A DNA stretch of 64,000 nt from Bog-159 sp963738345. Its GTDB lineage: Bacteria > Acidobacteriota > Terriglobia > Bryobacterales > Bryobacteraceae. Below are positions 1 through 8,624 of this stretch, in pieces. The stretch covers positions 5,828,001 to 5,892,000 of the forward strand of contig CAVTWI010000002.1 of NCBI GenBank assembly GCA_963738345.1, written 5' to 3'. The notes under the pieces were generated by a model. It was not told where the DNA came from. It did not search any database and saw only the letters and a list, made by a program, of their open reading frames with translations. Every line of letters starts with the position of its first letter. Positions within the stretch are counted from its first letter, which is position 1. The position numbers and the translations under genes are program-made.

Positions 1-177
1 CTGCACCAGCCGTTGCGGATCGCGATACGGGAGCGGCCGCAACAGCACCGCGTAGATCACCTGGTAAACGGCGGTGTTGGCGCCCACCCCCAACGCGACC
101 GTCAGGATGGCTGCCAGTGCGAATGCCGGACGCCGTCGCAGCGAGCGCAAGGCTTGGCGGATTTCCGCGGCGAACAT
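1..177 (-). CDS. MacB/FtsX-type ABC transporter permease, N-terminus only
   Basis: The reading frame opens at an ATG at 177 and runs off the left edge of the window without a stop, so only about 59 residues are visible. They begin MFAAEIRQALRSLRRRPAF and continue with a first membrane segment rich in Ala, Leu and Val, then VLLRPLPYRDPQRLV. This is the standard start of the large MacB/FtsX-family permeases that are abundant in Acidobacteria. It lies 34 bases downstream of the outer-membrane barrel gene on the same strand, so it could be read from the cytochrome operon, but a link in function is not shown. The family usually has about 800 residues with two FtsX domains; neither is visible here. 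Confidence 0.75.
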   Translation of the reverse strand, partial: MFAAEIRQALRSLRRRPAFALAAILTVALGVGANTAVYQVIYAVLLRPLPYRDPQRLVQ

Positions 178-211
178 GATACGGAGTTTGACTCGGGACG
201 CCCGGCGCAGG

Positions 212-2179
212 TTACCGCGAAATCGTCACGCCCGTCTGCAGCAGGTGTGCGCGGAATCCTTCGTACGCATAGAAGGTTTCGCCGTAACCGTAATAGCGGT
301 ATTCGGATTTCCACACCAGCCCCTTGTGCAGAGGCAGTGACAAGCGCGCCAGTGGCTCGTAGTAAGTCGTCGGACGGCTGCCCGAAGAGATAAACAACGA
401 CCCACCGAATGCCACATGCGGAGCCAGTTTCGCGTATCCCGGCAGCGTCAGGTCCACCAGCGCGCTGGCATTATGGGCGTTGTCGCGATACAACGACAGC
501 TCGGGTGTCAGCGTCTCCGGCTCCAGATAGTTGATATTCGACCGCAGAGTCGACCGCGTGTACTCGCCCAAAATGGTCACCCGCTTCGAAGGCGTCCAGG
601 CCGCCGACAACGAATTCTGCCGGCTCAAAAAATCGTAGTTGATGCCAGCCGTCGGATTCTGATTATTCAACAGCGAGAAACTGGCCTGCAGCGACAACGT
701 CGAAGCCACCTGGTACCGCACCCGCGCGCGCATCTTCTCGTAGTTGTATAAGCTAGTGCGGAAGTAAGCATGGTCCGTCGACGCGCCCTCGAACTCCACG
801 TTCATCGACAGCTTCTGTGTGGCGCGGAAGTTGGCGCCGCCGATCCCGATCTGTTGGCGCAAATCGCTGCTTTCCTGGCCTGGCCCCGCGATCAGCATAT
901 TGCCGGTCGTCGCATCGCCCCACACATAGCGATAGCCGCCTCGTAGCGTCAGCTTATGCGTCACATCGAGCAACACGTCCACCTGTTCCTGGTTGTAGTT
1001 CACCACCAGCAGGCTGTCGAGCGTCGTGGGCGTGCTCTGCGCCGCCGAAGCCGGTTGCAGGATCATATCCGTAAACAGGCCCGCTGCCGAAGTGTGCATG
1101 CGATCCGTCATCCACGACTCGATCACCCGCACCCGTTTCACCGGCCGTAATTCGAAACCCAGGCTGCCGCTCGTATGCGGTTGCTTGCCGGTGGCGAAGC
1201 CCAAAGCCTGTTCACCGGTATAAAACAGAATCGCCTGCTGCAATACCAGATTGCCGCTGTCGCCCTGCGTATAGTTAACGCTGGTTTCCGGACGGCTATA
1301 CAAAAACTGGCCCGAAACATCCAACCATGAAAATGGATTGGCGGTGAACAAGCCCTTGCTATAAATGCTGTCGCCCCGAATCCCGTATGCCTGCACCAGA
1401 TTCGTCAAATCGAGCGTCTGCCCAAAATAGGGTTTATAGTTATTGCCGTAATTCACCGTCGAATCGTAAGCCTGTTGATCGTCGCGCAGCGTCGTACCGC
1501 CCTGTTCCAAAGTCACATGCCAGCGGTTGAACTCCAGTCGCACGCCGCCGCGGTAATTGTCCGTCTTATCGAACATGCGGTCAGACACCGGATACTGATT
1601 CACGTCCGATTCAAAGGTCGTAATGCCCGTGCCTTGCCCCGAATCGCGCCCATAAGCCAGAAAGGGAATGATGCGATGCCCCGGCAGAAGATCCAACTGG
1701 AAGTCGCTCATGCGCCGCCGCGCGAAGTAAGAATCCTCATCCAAAACAATGCCGGTGCCCAGCAACGGATCCGCGAACGAAGGCAGTAAGTTGAAGTAGG
1801 CGATGTCCCGGTAATCGAAATTGAAATCGTACAGCCCCTTCTTCGAGGCATTCAAGTGAACCGTATTGTAAGGATCGCCGCCCCAGTTATTGGCCCGTAC
1901 ATCCAGATGATCGAACAGCCGCTTTTTCGGGTCGATAATCGTAAAATCGAGGCCCAGCAACCGCGGGCCCTGGCCCAGATTCACTACGCTACGGTAAACG
2001 TCGTTATCTCCGCCCGTGCTGGTAAAACGATATCCCAGGTCGATGCTGCCGCTAATCCACGGCTCCGCGGTCGGCGTTGGCGATGCCGCCGGATCAACCG
2101 CAGCCGCCGGGGCCGTAGTGGTTGCCGCCTGTTGCGCCCACAGCGGAATGGCGGCGAACAAAGCTAATCCGAATCTCAT
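212..2179 (-). CDS. MtrB/PioB-like outer-membrane beta-barrel partner of decaheme cytochromes
   Basis: This 655-aa protein starts at an ATG (MRFGLALFAAIPLWAQQ, a Sec signal peptide) whose ATGA overlaps the stop of the upstream cytochrome gene, which argues for translational coupling and against the longer upstream start at 2236. After an Ala/Thr/Pro linker the rest alternates aromatic and polar residues in the way of a many-stranded outer-membrane barrel, and it ends with amphipathic strands (VWKSEYRYYGYGETFYAY, then LLQTGVTISR). It has no heme motifs. In MtrAB/PioAB/DmsEF systems such a barrel sheathes a periplasmic decaheme cytochrome and lets electrons cross the outer membrane. The assignment to that role rests mainly on its position directly behind two decaheme cytochromes. 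The N-terminal CXXC of Shewanella MtrB is not seen. Confidence 0.75.
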   Translation of the reverse strand: MRFGLALFAAIPLWAQQAATTTAPAAAVDPAASPTPTAEPWISGSIDLGYRFTSTGGDNDVYRSVVNLGQGPRLLGLDFTIIDPKKRLFDHLDVRANNWGGDPYNTVHLNASKKGLYDFNFDYRDIAYFNLLPSFADPLLGTGIVLDEDSYFARRRMSDFQLDLLPGHRIIPFLAYGRDSGQGTGITTFESDVNQYPVSDRMFDKTDNYRGGVRLEFNRWHVTLEQGGTTLRDDQQAYDSTVNYGNNYKPYFGQTLDLTNLVQAYGIRGDSIYSKGLFTANPFSWLDVSGQFLYSRPETSVNYTQGDSGNLVLQQAILFYTGEQALGFATGKQPHTSGSLGFELRPVKRVRVIESWMTDRMHTSAAGLFTDMILQPASAAQSTPTTLDSLLVVNYNQEQVDVLLDVTHKLTLRGGYRYVWGDATTGNMLIAGPGQESSDLRQQIGIGGANFRATQKLSMNVEFEGASTDHAYFRTSLYNYEKMRARVRYQVASTLSLQASFSLLNNQNPTAGINYDFLSRQNSLSAAWTPSKRVTILGEYTRSTLRSNINYLEPETLTPELSLYRDNAHNASALVDLTLPGYAKLAPHVAFGGSLFISSGSRPTTYYEPLARLSLPLHKGLVWKSEYRYYGYGETFYAYEGFRAHLLQTGVTISR

Positions 2180-3115
2180 CTCAGCAAGTCCTGGTTCACG
2201 TGCGATCCGTGCACCTTCATATGGCAGACCGTGCAATTCTGGAATTGCGGACTGTACAGATCGTGGAACGCCGGAGGCACTCCGCCCAGCGCTGTCGGAT
2301 TCTTAATCGGTCCCGGCGCCGAAGGCAGGTTGGCGTGGCATTCCAGGCACAGATAGCGGACTTCCGCCCGCGCCAGCATCCGCGGATTAGCCGACCCGTG
2401 CGGCTCATGGCACGTCGCGCAGCCTTCTAACCGTACCGGCGCGTGCTCGAAAGTGAACGGACCGCGCAGGTTGCCGTGGCAGCTTGAAACATCCCGGTTC
2501 GTTCGCCGCGTACGCCTGGCTCGAAGCGTGCAAAATGCTGCCGTGCGGATTGTGGCAATCCACGCAGGACATCGCGCCTTCCGGCAGCCGATGCTTATAA
2601 GGCCGTTGGAACTCCGCCCAAACCGCCGTGTGGCAGCTTGCGCAAAGCTCGTTCACCGCCGCCGCTTTGCGCGGCACCAGCCCGTTGGGCCCGTGGCCGT
2701 GGATCGAATGGCAAGCGGTACAGCTCACTTCGTTCTTCGCGTGGCTGCTTTGAATGCGGCCGATGTGCGTGGTCTGGTTCAGATGGCACTTCAGGCAATC
2801 CCGATCCGCATCCGCCGGAGCCAGATGCCCCGGATTCACGATGTCAGCTTTATCCGCCGACTCGGCATGTTTGCCGCCCGGACCGTGGCACGATTCGCAG
2901 GCCTTAGCCTCCCAACCGCGCCGCTTCTGCTCGTCTACAATCTTGTGCGGGTTTTTCTGAAACGCGTTGTAAATATCTTCGTGGCAGGCCTGGCAGGTTT
3001 CCGAACCCACGTAGGCAGGCGCGGCCGCCGGTGCGGCGGGGGCTTTGGTTTGAGCCCCCACCGTCCAGCAGAAAAGCATTAGTAGCGGAATTAGTCTGAC
3101 AGCGTTACTGGGCAT
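2176..3115 (-). CDS. DmsE/MtrA-like periplasmic decaheme c-type cytochrome, interrupted by one frameshift
   Basis: Start is placed at the ATG at 3115 (MPSNAVRLIPLLMLFCW, signal peptide), 11 bases inside the end of the upstream cytochrome gene. Six CXXCH sites (CQACH, CESCH, CLKCH, CTACH, CASCH, CVDCH) are in the first frame; at about 2482 one extra base shifts the frame, and after correcting it four more follow (CFKCH, CATCH, CLECH, CTVCH), giving ten hemes and about 312 residues, the usual size of DmsE/MtrA. Heme spacing is undisturbed on both sides of the shift. The protein would be the periplasmic electron donor seated in the barrel encoded next. As written the frame breaks, so this is either a sequence error or a recent mutation. 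Its stop overlaps the barrel start (ATGA). Confidence 0.8.
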
Positions 3116-5300
3116 GCACTGCGTCAACTCCGAATTGCGCGTCGGACGCATGGCACACGTTGCAGCTTTCGCCTAATACATCGGTGTTCGCCAGGAAATG
3201 CGCCGATTCGCTCTTCGAAACGTGGCATCCGCTGCACGCTGACGCAGTCGGCTGCACCGGATTTCCAGTCGCCAGTTGGATCCAGCCTTCAGGATCCTGG
3301 ACCGCGTTCAGCCCGATCGGCAGATTCTGCTCGCTGCCATTGGTATGGCACATCGCGCAGTTTTGCAGGTCGGTCGCTTGTCCCTCCAAATTCATCGCCG
3401 GGTAAAGCACGCCAGAGAAGTCATGATGGCTCCCACCGTGACCTACGATTATGAAGGGCTTGCCGCCGTTCGGTACCACGTTCACGCCGTCGTGAATGCG
3501 GTGAACCATTTCCGCCAGGTTGATCGCCTGCGGTGGCATCGTGCGGTCAGAAGCTACTTTGGAGCTCGGGCGTTGCGTGAAATCCGTATTCGAAGGGTTA
3601 TGGCACATCACGCAATATTCGGGATCGTTCCGGCGTGCGCCATGCAATTGCAATTGCACATGGCACTGGTTGCAATTGGCCGTTGCCACAACGGTGCGGC
3701 GCGGCGCCACCGTGGAACCATCCACCGAGAAGTACACCACTTGGTTCGGTGTTCCGCTCTCCACTTGCTGGGCAGCGTTGGTATTCGGCAGAATGTTTTC
3801 CAACCGTTCGGATTCGACGCCGATGGCGTAGGTTCCCGTGGCTGCGGCGGGAATCGCGTGTGCAAACGTATAGGTGCAATTGCTGCTGGCATCGCAGGTT
3901 CCGGTCGTGCCATCTTCGGTCACATACCCGGGCGTGCTGGCCGTGTCGCTACCGAAACTGGTGTAGCCGTAGTCGGTGGATGGTCCCGCCATAGTGAAGC
4001 TCAGATCCTCGAGAGCCGAAAGCGGCAGCGCCTTGCCCGTCTGATCCTTGATCGTAAATGCCACTACCGGCTTGCTTCCAGCGGTGGTATTGGTAACTCC
4101 GGTAATGTGAATGACCACGCTGCCAATCAGCGTATCCGGGTTGGGAGGATAGGAGGCTGCCGTATCGGCCGGCACCACGTGCGCTCCCATGATCGAAGCG
4201 TCGAATGGCGTCTCGCCCTGTGGTATATGGCAGTTGGCGCACTGTGTATCGTCCGTCTGGAAGCCGCCCGGATGGTTGGCGCCCGTCGCAAAATTCACAT
4301 CATCGTGGCATGCCCCGCACGCCGCCCGGCTCGGTTCGGTCATGAAAACTTTGGCCTGCGCCGCGCCGGTAGTCTGGCTGTGGCACACTTCGCATCGCTG
4401 CGGGTTCGCAGGATCTACAACCGTCGAAAAGTCGCTCACCGAATTCATGAAACCGACAATCTGATATGGAGCCGGCGCCACGGTTTGCGTTCCGGAAGTG
4501 TACCCCAGTACGCTCGGCAGTTGCGCTCCCATGTGGATCTTGTGGGCCATCACTTTTAAGTCCAGTGAGTTGCCCGTCGCCGGATCCACGTTCTGCGGTT
4601 GGTGGCACAACACGCACATCTCCATGCCGTGCGCATACCCGCCGTGAAACGCCAGTTGGTCGTGGCAGGTATTACAACTCTGCGTGCGGATCACATCCCG
4701 CGTAACCGTCACCGCCGCCCCATTCGGCACGAAATTGAAAGTCGCGCCAGCGTAGTTGGTGCCCAAGCCGAATACCGTGAGGTTGCGATTGCCATCCACC
4801 GCCACCGTATTGGTCAGCGTTGGATCGAATCCGGCCGGCGCTTTCGCCGTGAACGTGTATTGGTATTGCCCCGGACCCACTTGCGTCGGAGGAGCCCCAA
4901 ACTCAAAGTCGGGCCTCGTCACCGTCCCCAAAACCTTGCCCGTCGCCGACCCTGTTGTGTAAGCGACATATTGCTCTTGACCCTTGGGGATGTAACTGGC
5001 CACGAAGGCCAACGACACCGTGCCCGGCGTGTTCACGCCCGCTGCGTCCAGCGGAAGCCCGGTCGGATCCGTGATCGTATAAACAACCGTGATCGCCCCC
5101 GCGCCGCTGATCTTCGCCGAGTTGATCGTGATGTTCAAACCCGGACGGACAAACTCGACTAACGCCCGATTCGCCCAAAATGCCTTATCGCGCGGTGAAT
5201 ACGGCGCCTTGGGCAGACCCACGAGCGCCACCGATCCGGCGATCAGCAGCGCAATGAAAAGGATACGGGCAACCCTTGAAACCGACGAAGATACCTGCAT
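3105..5300 (-). CDS. OmcA/MtrC-family decaheme c-type cytochrome
   Basis: The ATG at 5300 (MQVSSSVSRVARILFIALL) is preceded by GGAGG at ideal distance, which decides it over the longer frame beginning at 5339. The 731-aa product has one N-terminal hydrophobic segment, a beta-rich domain (about residues 45-200), and ten CXXCH sites in two sets of five: CNTCH, CVLCH, CEVCH, CGACH, CANCH, then CNQCH, CVMCH, CAMCH, CSGCH, CNVCH, separated by a second beta domain. This two-lobed layout is that of OmcA/MtrC, the outer-surface terminal reductases of metal-reducing bacteria. Unlike the Shewanella proteins there is no lipobox cysteine after the signal, so lipid anchoring is not supported. It is the first gene of the conduit operon, overlapping the next by 11 bases. 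Confidence 0.88.
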   Translation of the reverse strand: MQVSSSVSRVARILFIALLIAGSVALVGLPKAPYSPRDKAFWANRALVEFVRPGLNITINSAKISGAGAITVVYTITDPTGLPLDAAGVNTPGTVSLAFVASYIPKGQEQYVAYTTGSATGKVLGTVTRPDFEFGAPPTQVGPGQYQYTFTAKAPAGFDPTLTNTVAVDGNRNLTVFGLGTNYAGATFNFVPNGAAVTVTRDVIRTQSCNTCHDQLAFHGGYAHGMEMCVLCHQPQNVDPATGNSLDLKVMAHKIHMGAQLPSVLGYTSGTQTVAPAPYQIVGFMNSVSDFSTVVDPANPQRCEVCHSQTTGAAQAKVFMTEPSRAACGACHDDVNFATGANHPGGFQTDDTQCANCHIPQGETPFDASIMGAHVVPADTAASYPPNPDTLIGSVVIHITGVTNTTAGSKPVVAFTIKDQTGKALPLSALEDLSFTMAGPSTDYGYTSFGSDTASTPGYVTEDGTTGTCDASSNCTYTFAHAIPAAATGTYAIGVESERLENILPNTNAAQQVESGTPNQVVYFSVDGSTVAPRRTVVATANCNQCHVQLQLHGARRNDPEYCVMCHNPSNTDFTQRPSSKVASDRTMPPQAINLAEMVHRIHDGVNVVPNGGKPFIIVGHGGSHHDFSGVLYPAMNLEGQATDLQNCAMCHTNGSEQNLPIGLNAVQDPEGWIQLATGNPVQPTASACSGCHVSKSESAHFLANTDVLGESCNVCHASDAQFGVDAVHAQ

Positions 5301-5304
5301 ACTT

Positions 5305-5309
5305 CCTCC
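5305..5309 (-). promoter_or_regulatory. Ribosome binding site of the OmcA/MtrC-like gene
   Basis: GGAGG on the minus strand ends four bases before the ATG at 5300. It is the strongest Shine-Dalgarno match in the first 6 kb and fixes the start of the cytochrome. Confidence 0.75.
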
Positions 5310-5340
5310 ATACGAGCGGCCTGCGCCGCGCGCAAACACT

Positions 5341-5358
5341 GGCGGGAAGCGACCCGCC
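5341..5358 (-). promoter_or_regulatory. Short inverted repeat in the leader of the cytochrome operon
   Basis: A perfect 6-bp stem (GGCGGG paired with CCCGCC) around a 6-base loop lies about 30 bases upstream of the ribosome binding site of the decaheme gene. It would form a GC-rich hairpin in the mRNA leader. No run of T follows, so it does not look like a terminator. A regulatory role is possible but only inferred. Confidence 0.4.
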
Positions 5359-5453
5359 CTTCCGGTTCGTCAAGTCTGTACGAATCCTTCCGAAATCAGG
5401 CAAACACAGTCTATCAGGTATTAAAGTGTGTGAACGTTAAAAAATTATCCGCT

Positions 5454-5482
5454 TTTGTAGAGAATTTAGCCGGTCACGTCAA
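5454..5482 (-). promoter_or_regulatory. Candidate sigma-70 promoter of the cytochrome-barrel operon
   Basis: On the minus strand TTGACG (5482-5477) and TACAAA (5459-5454) are separated by 17 bases. The -35 matches five of six consensus bases, the -10 four of six. It lies about 150 bases upstream of the first cytochrome, in the AT-richer stretch between this operon and the divergent ttcA gene. It is a sequence match only. Confidence 0.4.
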
Positions 5483-5616
5483 TTATCCTTCCCACGCCGG
5501 CAAACCGGCTGGTCAATATTGACCTCCTGTAACACCTATTACCGCTCTATTCGATACGCCCAATGGCCGCACTGGTATCCTTTCACACAATACCCGCGCC
5601 TCTAGCTCTCAATCGC

Positions 5617-5622
5617 TATAAT
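5617..5622 (+). promoter_or_regulatory. Consensus -10 box directly before the ttcA-like start codon
   Basis: TATAAT sits only eight bases before the GTG at 5631. If used, transcription would begin at or within a base or two of the start codon and give a leaderless mRNA; no Shine-Dalgarno sequence is present. No good -35 box is seen at the expected distance. Confidence 0.4.
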
Positions 5623-5630
5623 CAAACTAC

Positions 5631-6416
5631 GTGGAACTGGAAAAGACACTACTGCGCAAGGTCGGCGAGGCCATCCATCGCTTCAAGATGATCCGCGATG
5701 GCGACCGCGTAGCCGTAGCCCTTTCCGGCGGCAAAGATTCCATCACCCTCCTCGAAGCCTTGCTGTTACTCGCCGAACGCGCCCCCATCGACTTTACCGT
5801 CTGCGCCTTCACCGTCGAACAGGGTAAGTTCCTCCGCCCCATCGAACCCCTCGGCGAGTACCTCAAACAACGCGGCGTCGATTGGACATATTACCGCGAT
5901 AAGCCTTCTCTTCGCCTGCTCGAAGAACAGCCCGGCCATGGTTGCGATCTCTGTAGCCGCTACCGCCGCCGCGCCGTCTACGAAATCTGTTCGGGCTTGG
6001 GCGCCAACGTGATCGCCTTCGGCCATACCGCCGACGACTTCTGCGAAGCGCTCCTTAGAAACGCCTTGTTTACCGGACGCCTCAGCGCGTTGCCCCCCAT
6101 CACCCACTCCCGCGACCGCCAGTTTCGCCTCATCCGGCCCCTGGTCTTCGTCACCGAAGACATCACCCGCGCCTACGCCGAAGCCCGCGCCATCCCCCTC
6201 ACGCCTTGCGATTGCTCCCTGCGTACCGGCACCGTGCGCCGCTCTTTACGTGGAATGTTCGCCGATTTGGAAAAGGATTATCCCCACATTAAAGATAATC
6301 TGCTCTCCGCCATGGGCAATGTCGATACTTCCCGCCTGCTCGATCCACGCCTACTCGAAATGGAAGCGCTCAAAGAAACCGAAACGCCCGAACTGTTCCC
6401 CATTTTGAGCAACTAA
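5631..6416 (+). CDS. ttcA: TtcA-like tRNA 2-thiocytidine biosynthesis protein
   Basis: The 261-aa product is an ATP pyrophosphatase with the PP-loop SGGKDS at about residues 34-39. It carries a CXXC pair (CDLCSRYRRR, about residue 105) and a third cysteine site (PCDCS, about residue 193), corresponding to the three cysteines that hold the [4Fe-4S] cluster of TtcA. These enzymes activate cytidine 32 of tRNA with ATP and replace its oxygen by sulfur in the cytoplasm. It is shorter than E. coli TtcA (311 aa) but has all core motifs. Start is a GTG; no alternative start lies close upstream. It is divergent from the cytochrome operon. A related TtuA-type thiolase cannot be fully excluded. Confidence 0.82.
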   Translation: MELEKTLLRKVGEAIHRFKMIRDGDRVAVALSGGKDSITLLEALLLLAERAPIDFTVCAFTVEQGKFLRPIEPLGEYLKQRGVDWTYYRDKPSLRLLEEQPGHGCDLCSRYRRRAVYEICSGLGANVIAFGHTADDFCEALLRNALFTGRLSALPPITHSRDRQFRLIRPLVFVTEDITRAYAEARAIPLTPCDCSLRTGTVRRSLRGMFADLEKDYPHIKDNLLSAMGNVDTSRLLDPRLLEMEALKETETPELFPILSN

Positions 6417-6447
6417 TCCCGCGCCGCTGTGTTGTAAGCTAAACACC

Positions 6448-8574
6448 ATGCGCCGCCTAGCTTTTTTCTTTATTTTTTGTTTATTCGCGCCCCTGCTATC
6501 CGCCAGCGGCGTGACCGTCAAGTGGAGCCCCCAAGACCCCGCTGTGGGTCCTTATCCGACCGACTTCCTGACCACCCCCGACAGCACCCAGAAAACCGGA
6601 CTGCGCATAAACCTACCTATGCCCGATTGCGGTGCCGCCCCCAGCGATTGCCAGGACGTCCAACTCATCAATGCAATCGACGGTTTCCAAACCGCTCCGC
6701 GCGTCACCATCAACTTTTCCGCCCCCATCGACGTCTCGACCATCCATCACGCCGTCTACTACATCGCCCTCGATAACTTATCTCAGACCGAACACGGCAT
6801 CAACTTCACCGGCCAGATGCTTTATCTGACCCAGATGATTTACGACCCCACCACCAACACGCTCTACGGCAAGCCGGATGGCAACCTCGATCAACACCGC
6901 CACTACGCCCTCGTAGTCACCGATGCCATCCACGACCTGGCCGGCGATCCCGTCACCGCCGACCCTGGCTATACCTCGTGCGCCAGTCCCGGTCCCGGCG
7001 TCGCCCAGACCGTCTATTGCAGCCAGTTAACCCTTGCCGTGAATAGTGCCGCTGCGCAAGTGGCTCCCGCGCACATCGTCGGAGCGTCCGTATTCACCAC
7101 CATGAGCGAGACCGATTGGATGCAGCAGGCCTATGCGCAAATCCCGAATATCGCGCCGCCGCCGACTCCCATACAGCCCGCCTCGCTCATCCAGTTTTCG
7201 AACATTTCTTCGCTCGTCCTGCACCAGCAGGTAGCCGCCAACCCTGCCCAGTATGTCGACGTCCCCCTGCCCATCGATAATCCCCTCATCACCGGCATCG
7301 GCGCCATCGGCTTCGGATCCTTCGCGTCGCCCAACTTCCTCAACAGCCAGCAGGTCATCCCGTGGACCCCCACCGCCCAACAAGTAGCCGTCCCCGGCGG
7401 CCTGAACATCATCACCTACCATGTCTTCCTGCCCTCCACCGCCAAACCCGCCACAGGTTACCCCGTCGTGATTTACGGTCACGGCTTCGGCGACAGCCAG
7501 TGGGGCGGACCCACCGCCTCGGCCCCCACCCTCGCGCAGGCCGGATTCGCAACCATCGCCATCAACGCCGTAGGCCACGGCTTCGGCCCTCTAAGCCAAG
7601 TCATCATCACCGACCCGGCCGGCAAAGTAACCACCCTCAATGCCGGCGGACGCAGCGTCGACCTCAATGGTGACGGACAGTTCGGAGCCTACGAAGGCTG
7701 CCTCGCCGCCGACCCCGCCCAAGTTGCCCTGCGCGATTGCCTGCGTCAAACCGCCCTCGACCTTTCCGGCTTAGTCCTGCAAATCCAGCGCGGCCTGGAT
7801 TTCGATGGCGACGGTCAGCCCGATCTCGACGCCAGCAAAATCTACTACGTCGGCGAGTCTCTCGGGTCGATGTATGGCACCATCTTCTCGGCCATCGAGC
7901 CAGGCGTCCGCGCATCCGTACTAAACGTCGGAGGCGGCACCGTCGAAGACATCGTGCGCTGGAGCGATTCCTACCACAGCCTCGCGGCCGCGCTCCTAGG
8001 CTCGCGTACACCCTCGCTGCTCAACGAAGGCGCCGACTTCAACGACAATTACGTCTTCCCGTATCAGCCCGTGAAACTGAACAATGTACCCGGAGCCATC
8101 GCCATCCAGAACGCCTTCGAGCTTTATGAATGGTTTCAGTCCACCGGCGATCCGGTCTACTTCGCGCCCCACCTGGCCGATTCCATGCTGCCTGGCGTGC
8201 CCTTCAAGAAGATTCTGTTCCAGTTCGCGCGCCTTGATCTAACCATGCCCAACATGGCCACCACCCGGCTGATCAAAGCCGCCAATCACCCGGCAACTTG
8301 GGAATACCGCCATGACCTCGCCCTGGCCGACGGCCTCACGCTCCCGCAAGATCCGCACCCCTTTCTGGCCCTCTTCATCGGCATCTCCGGAGGCACCGTC
8401 AACTTCCCCAGCCTGGCTGGAATCTACATCGGTCTGGCCGCCCAGCAACAAGTCGCGGGCTTCTTCTCGACCGACGGCCAAACCGCCCCAGACCCCAATA
8501 CGTTCCTCCCTAGCCTGATCCCCCAGGGACTCTTCCAAATTCCCGGAAGCCTCCCAGAAGACAACGGCTACTGA
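6448..8574 (+). CDS. Secreted alpha/beta-hydrolase (virulence-factor/Pla-1-type lipase) with two calcium loops
   Basis: The 708-aa protein begins with a signal peptide (MRRLAFFFIFCLFAPLLSAS). The next 230 residues (starting WSPQDPAVGPYPTDFLTTPD) resemble the N-terminal domain of Pla-1/cef-type extracellular lipases. The hydrolase core has the oxyanion region VVIYGHGFGDSQWG (about 345), the nucleophile elbow GESLGS (Ser about 471) and a likely catalytic His near QDPHPF at about 640. Two aspartate loops precede the nucleophile: DLNGDGQFGAYE at about 405, a canonical 12-residue EF-hand loop, and DFDGDGQPDLDA at about 451. The role is probably ester hydrolysis outside the cell; the substrate is unknown. 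It follows ttcA by 31 bases but has no obvious functional link. Confidence 0.72.
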   Translation: MRRLAFFFIFCLFAPLLSASGVTVKWSPQDPAVGPYPTDFLTTPDSTQKTGLRINLPMPDCGAAPSDCQDVQLINAIDGFQTAPRVTINFSAPIDVSTIHHAVYYIALDNLSQTEHGINFTGQMLYLTQMIYDPTTNTLYGKPDGNLDQHRHYALVVTDAIHDLAGDPVTADPGYTSCASPGPGVAQTVYCSQLTLAVNSAAAQVAPAHIVGASVFTTMSETDWMQQAYAQIPNIAPPPTPIQPASLIQFSNISSLVLHQQVAANPAQYVDVPLPIDNPLITGIGAIGFGSFASPNFLNSQQVIPWTPTAQQVAVPGGLNIITYHVFLPSTAKPATGYPVVIYGHGFGDSQWGGPTASAPTLAQAGFATIAINAVGHGFGPLSQVIITDPAGKVTTLNAGGRSVDLNGDGQFGAYEGCLAADPAQVALRDCLRQTALDLSGLVLQIQRGLDFDGDGQPDLDASKIYYVGESLGSMYGTIFSAIEPGVRASVLNVGGGTVEDIVRWSDSYHSLAAALLGSRTPSLLNEGADFNDNYVFPYQPVKLNNVPGAIAIQNAFELYEWFQSTGDPVYFAPHLADSMLPGVPFKKILFQFARLDLTMPNMATTRLIKAANHPATWEYRHDLALADGLTLPQDPHPFLALFIGISGGTVNFPSLAGIYIGLAAQQQVAGFFSTDGQTAPDPNTFLPSLIPQGLFQIPGSLPEDNGY

Positions 8575-8583
8575 TCGGAACTA

Positions 8584-8604
8584 TTGTTTTTGTTTTTATC
8601 GGCG
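8584..8604. repeat. Fragment of the dispersed intergenic repeat
   Basis: A T-rich stretch followed by TTATCGGCG-like sequence between two convergent genes matches the block at 13530-13549 with a short internal difference. It appears to be a partial copy of the element described at 13502-13624. Confidence 0.4.
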
Positions 8605-8624
8605 GGTTTGTAGTTCGCAGTGCC

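Noticed and set aside
3276..4559. Long open frame of 427 codons antisense to the OmcA/MtrC-like gene
   Set aside because: Shadow of a GC-rich gene; no ribosome binding site and composition rich in Arg/His as expected for a complement frame.
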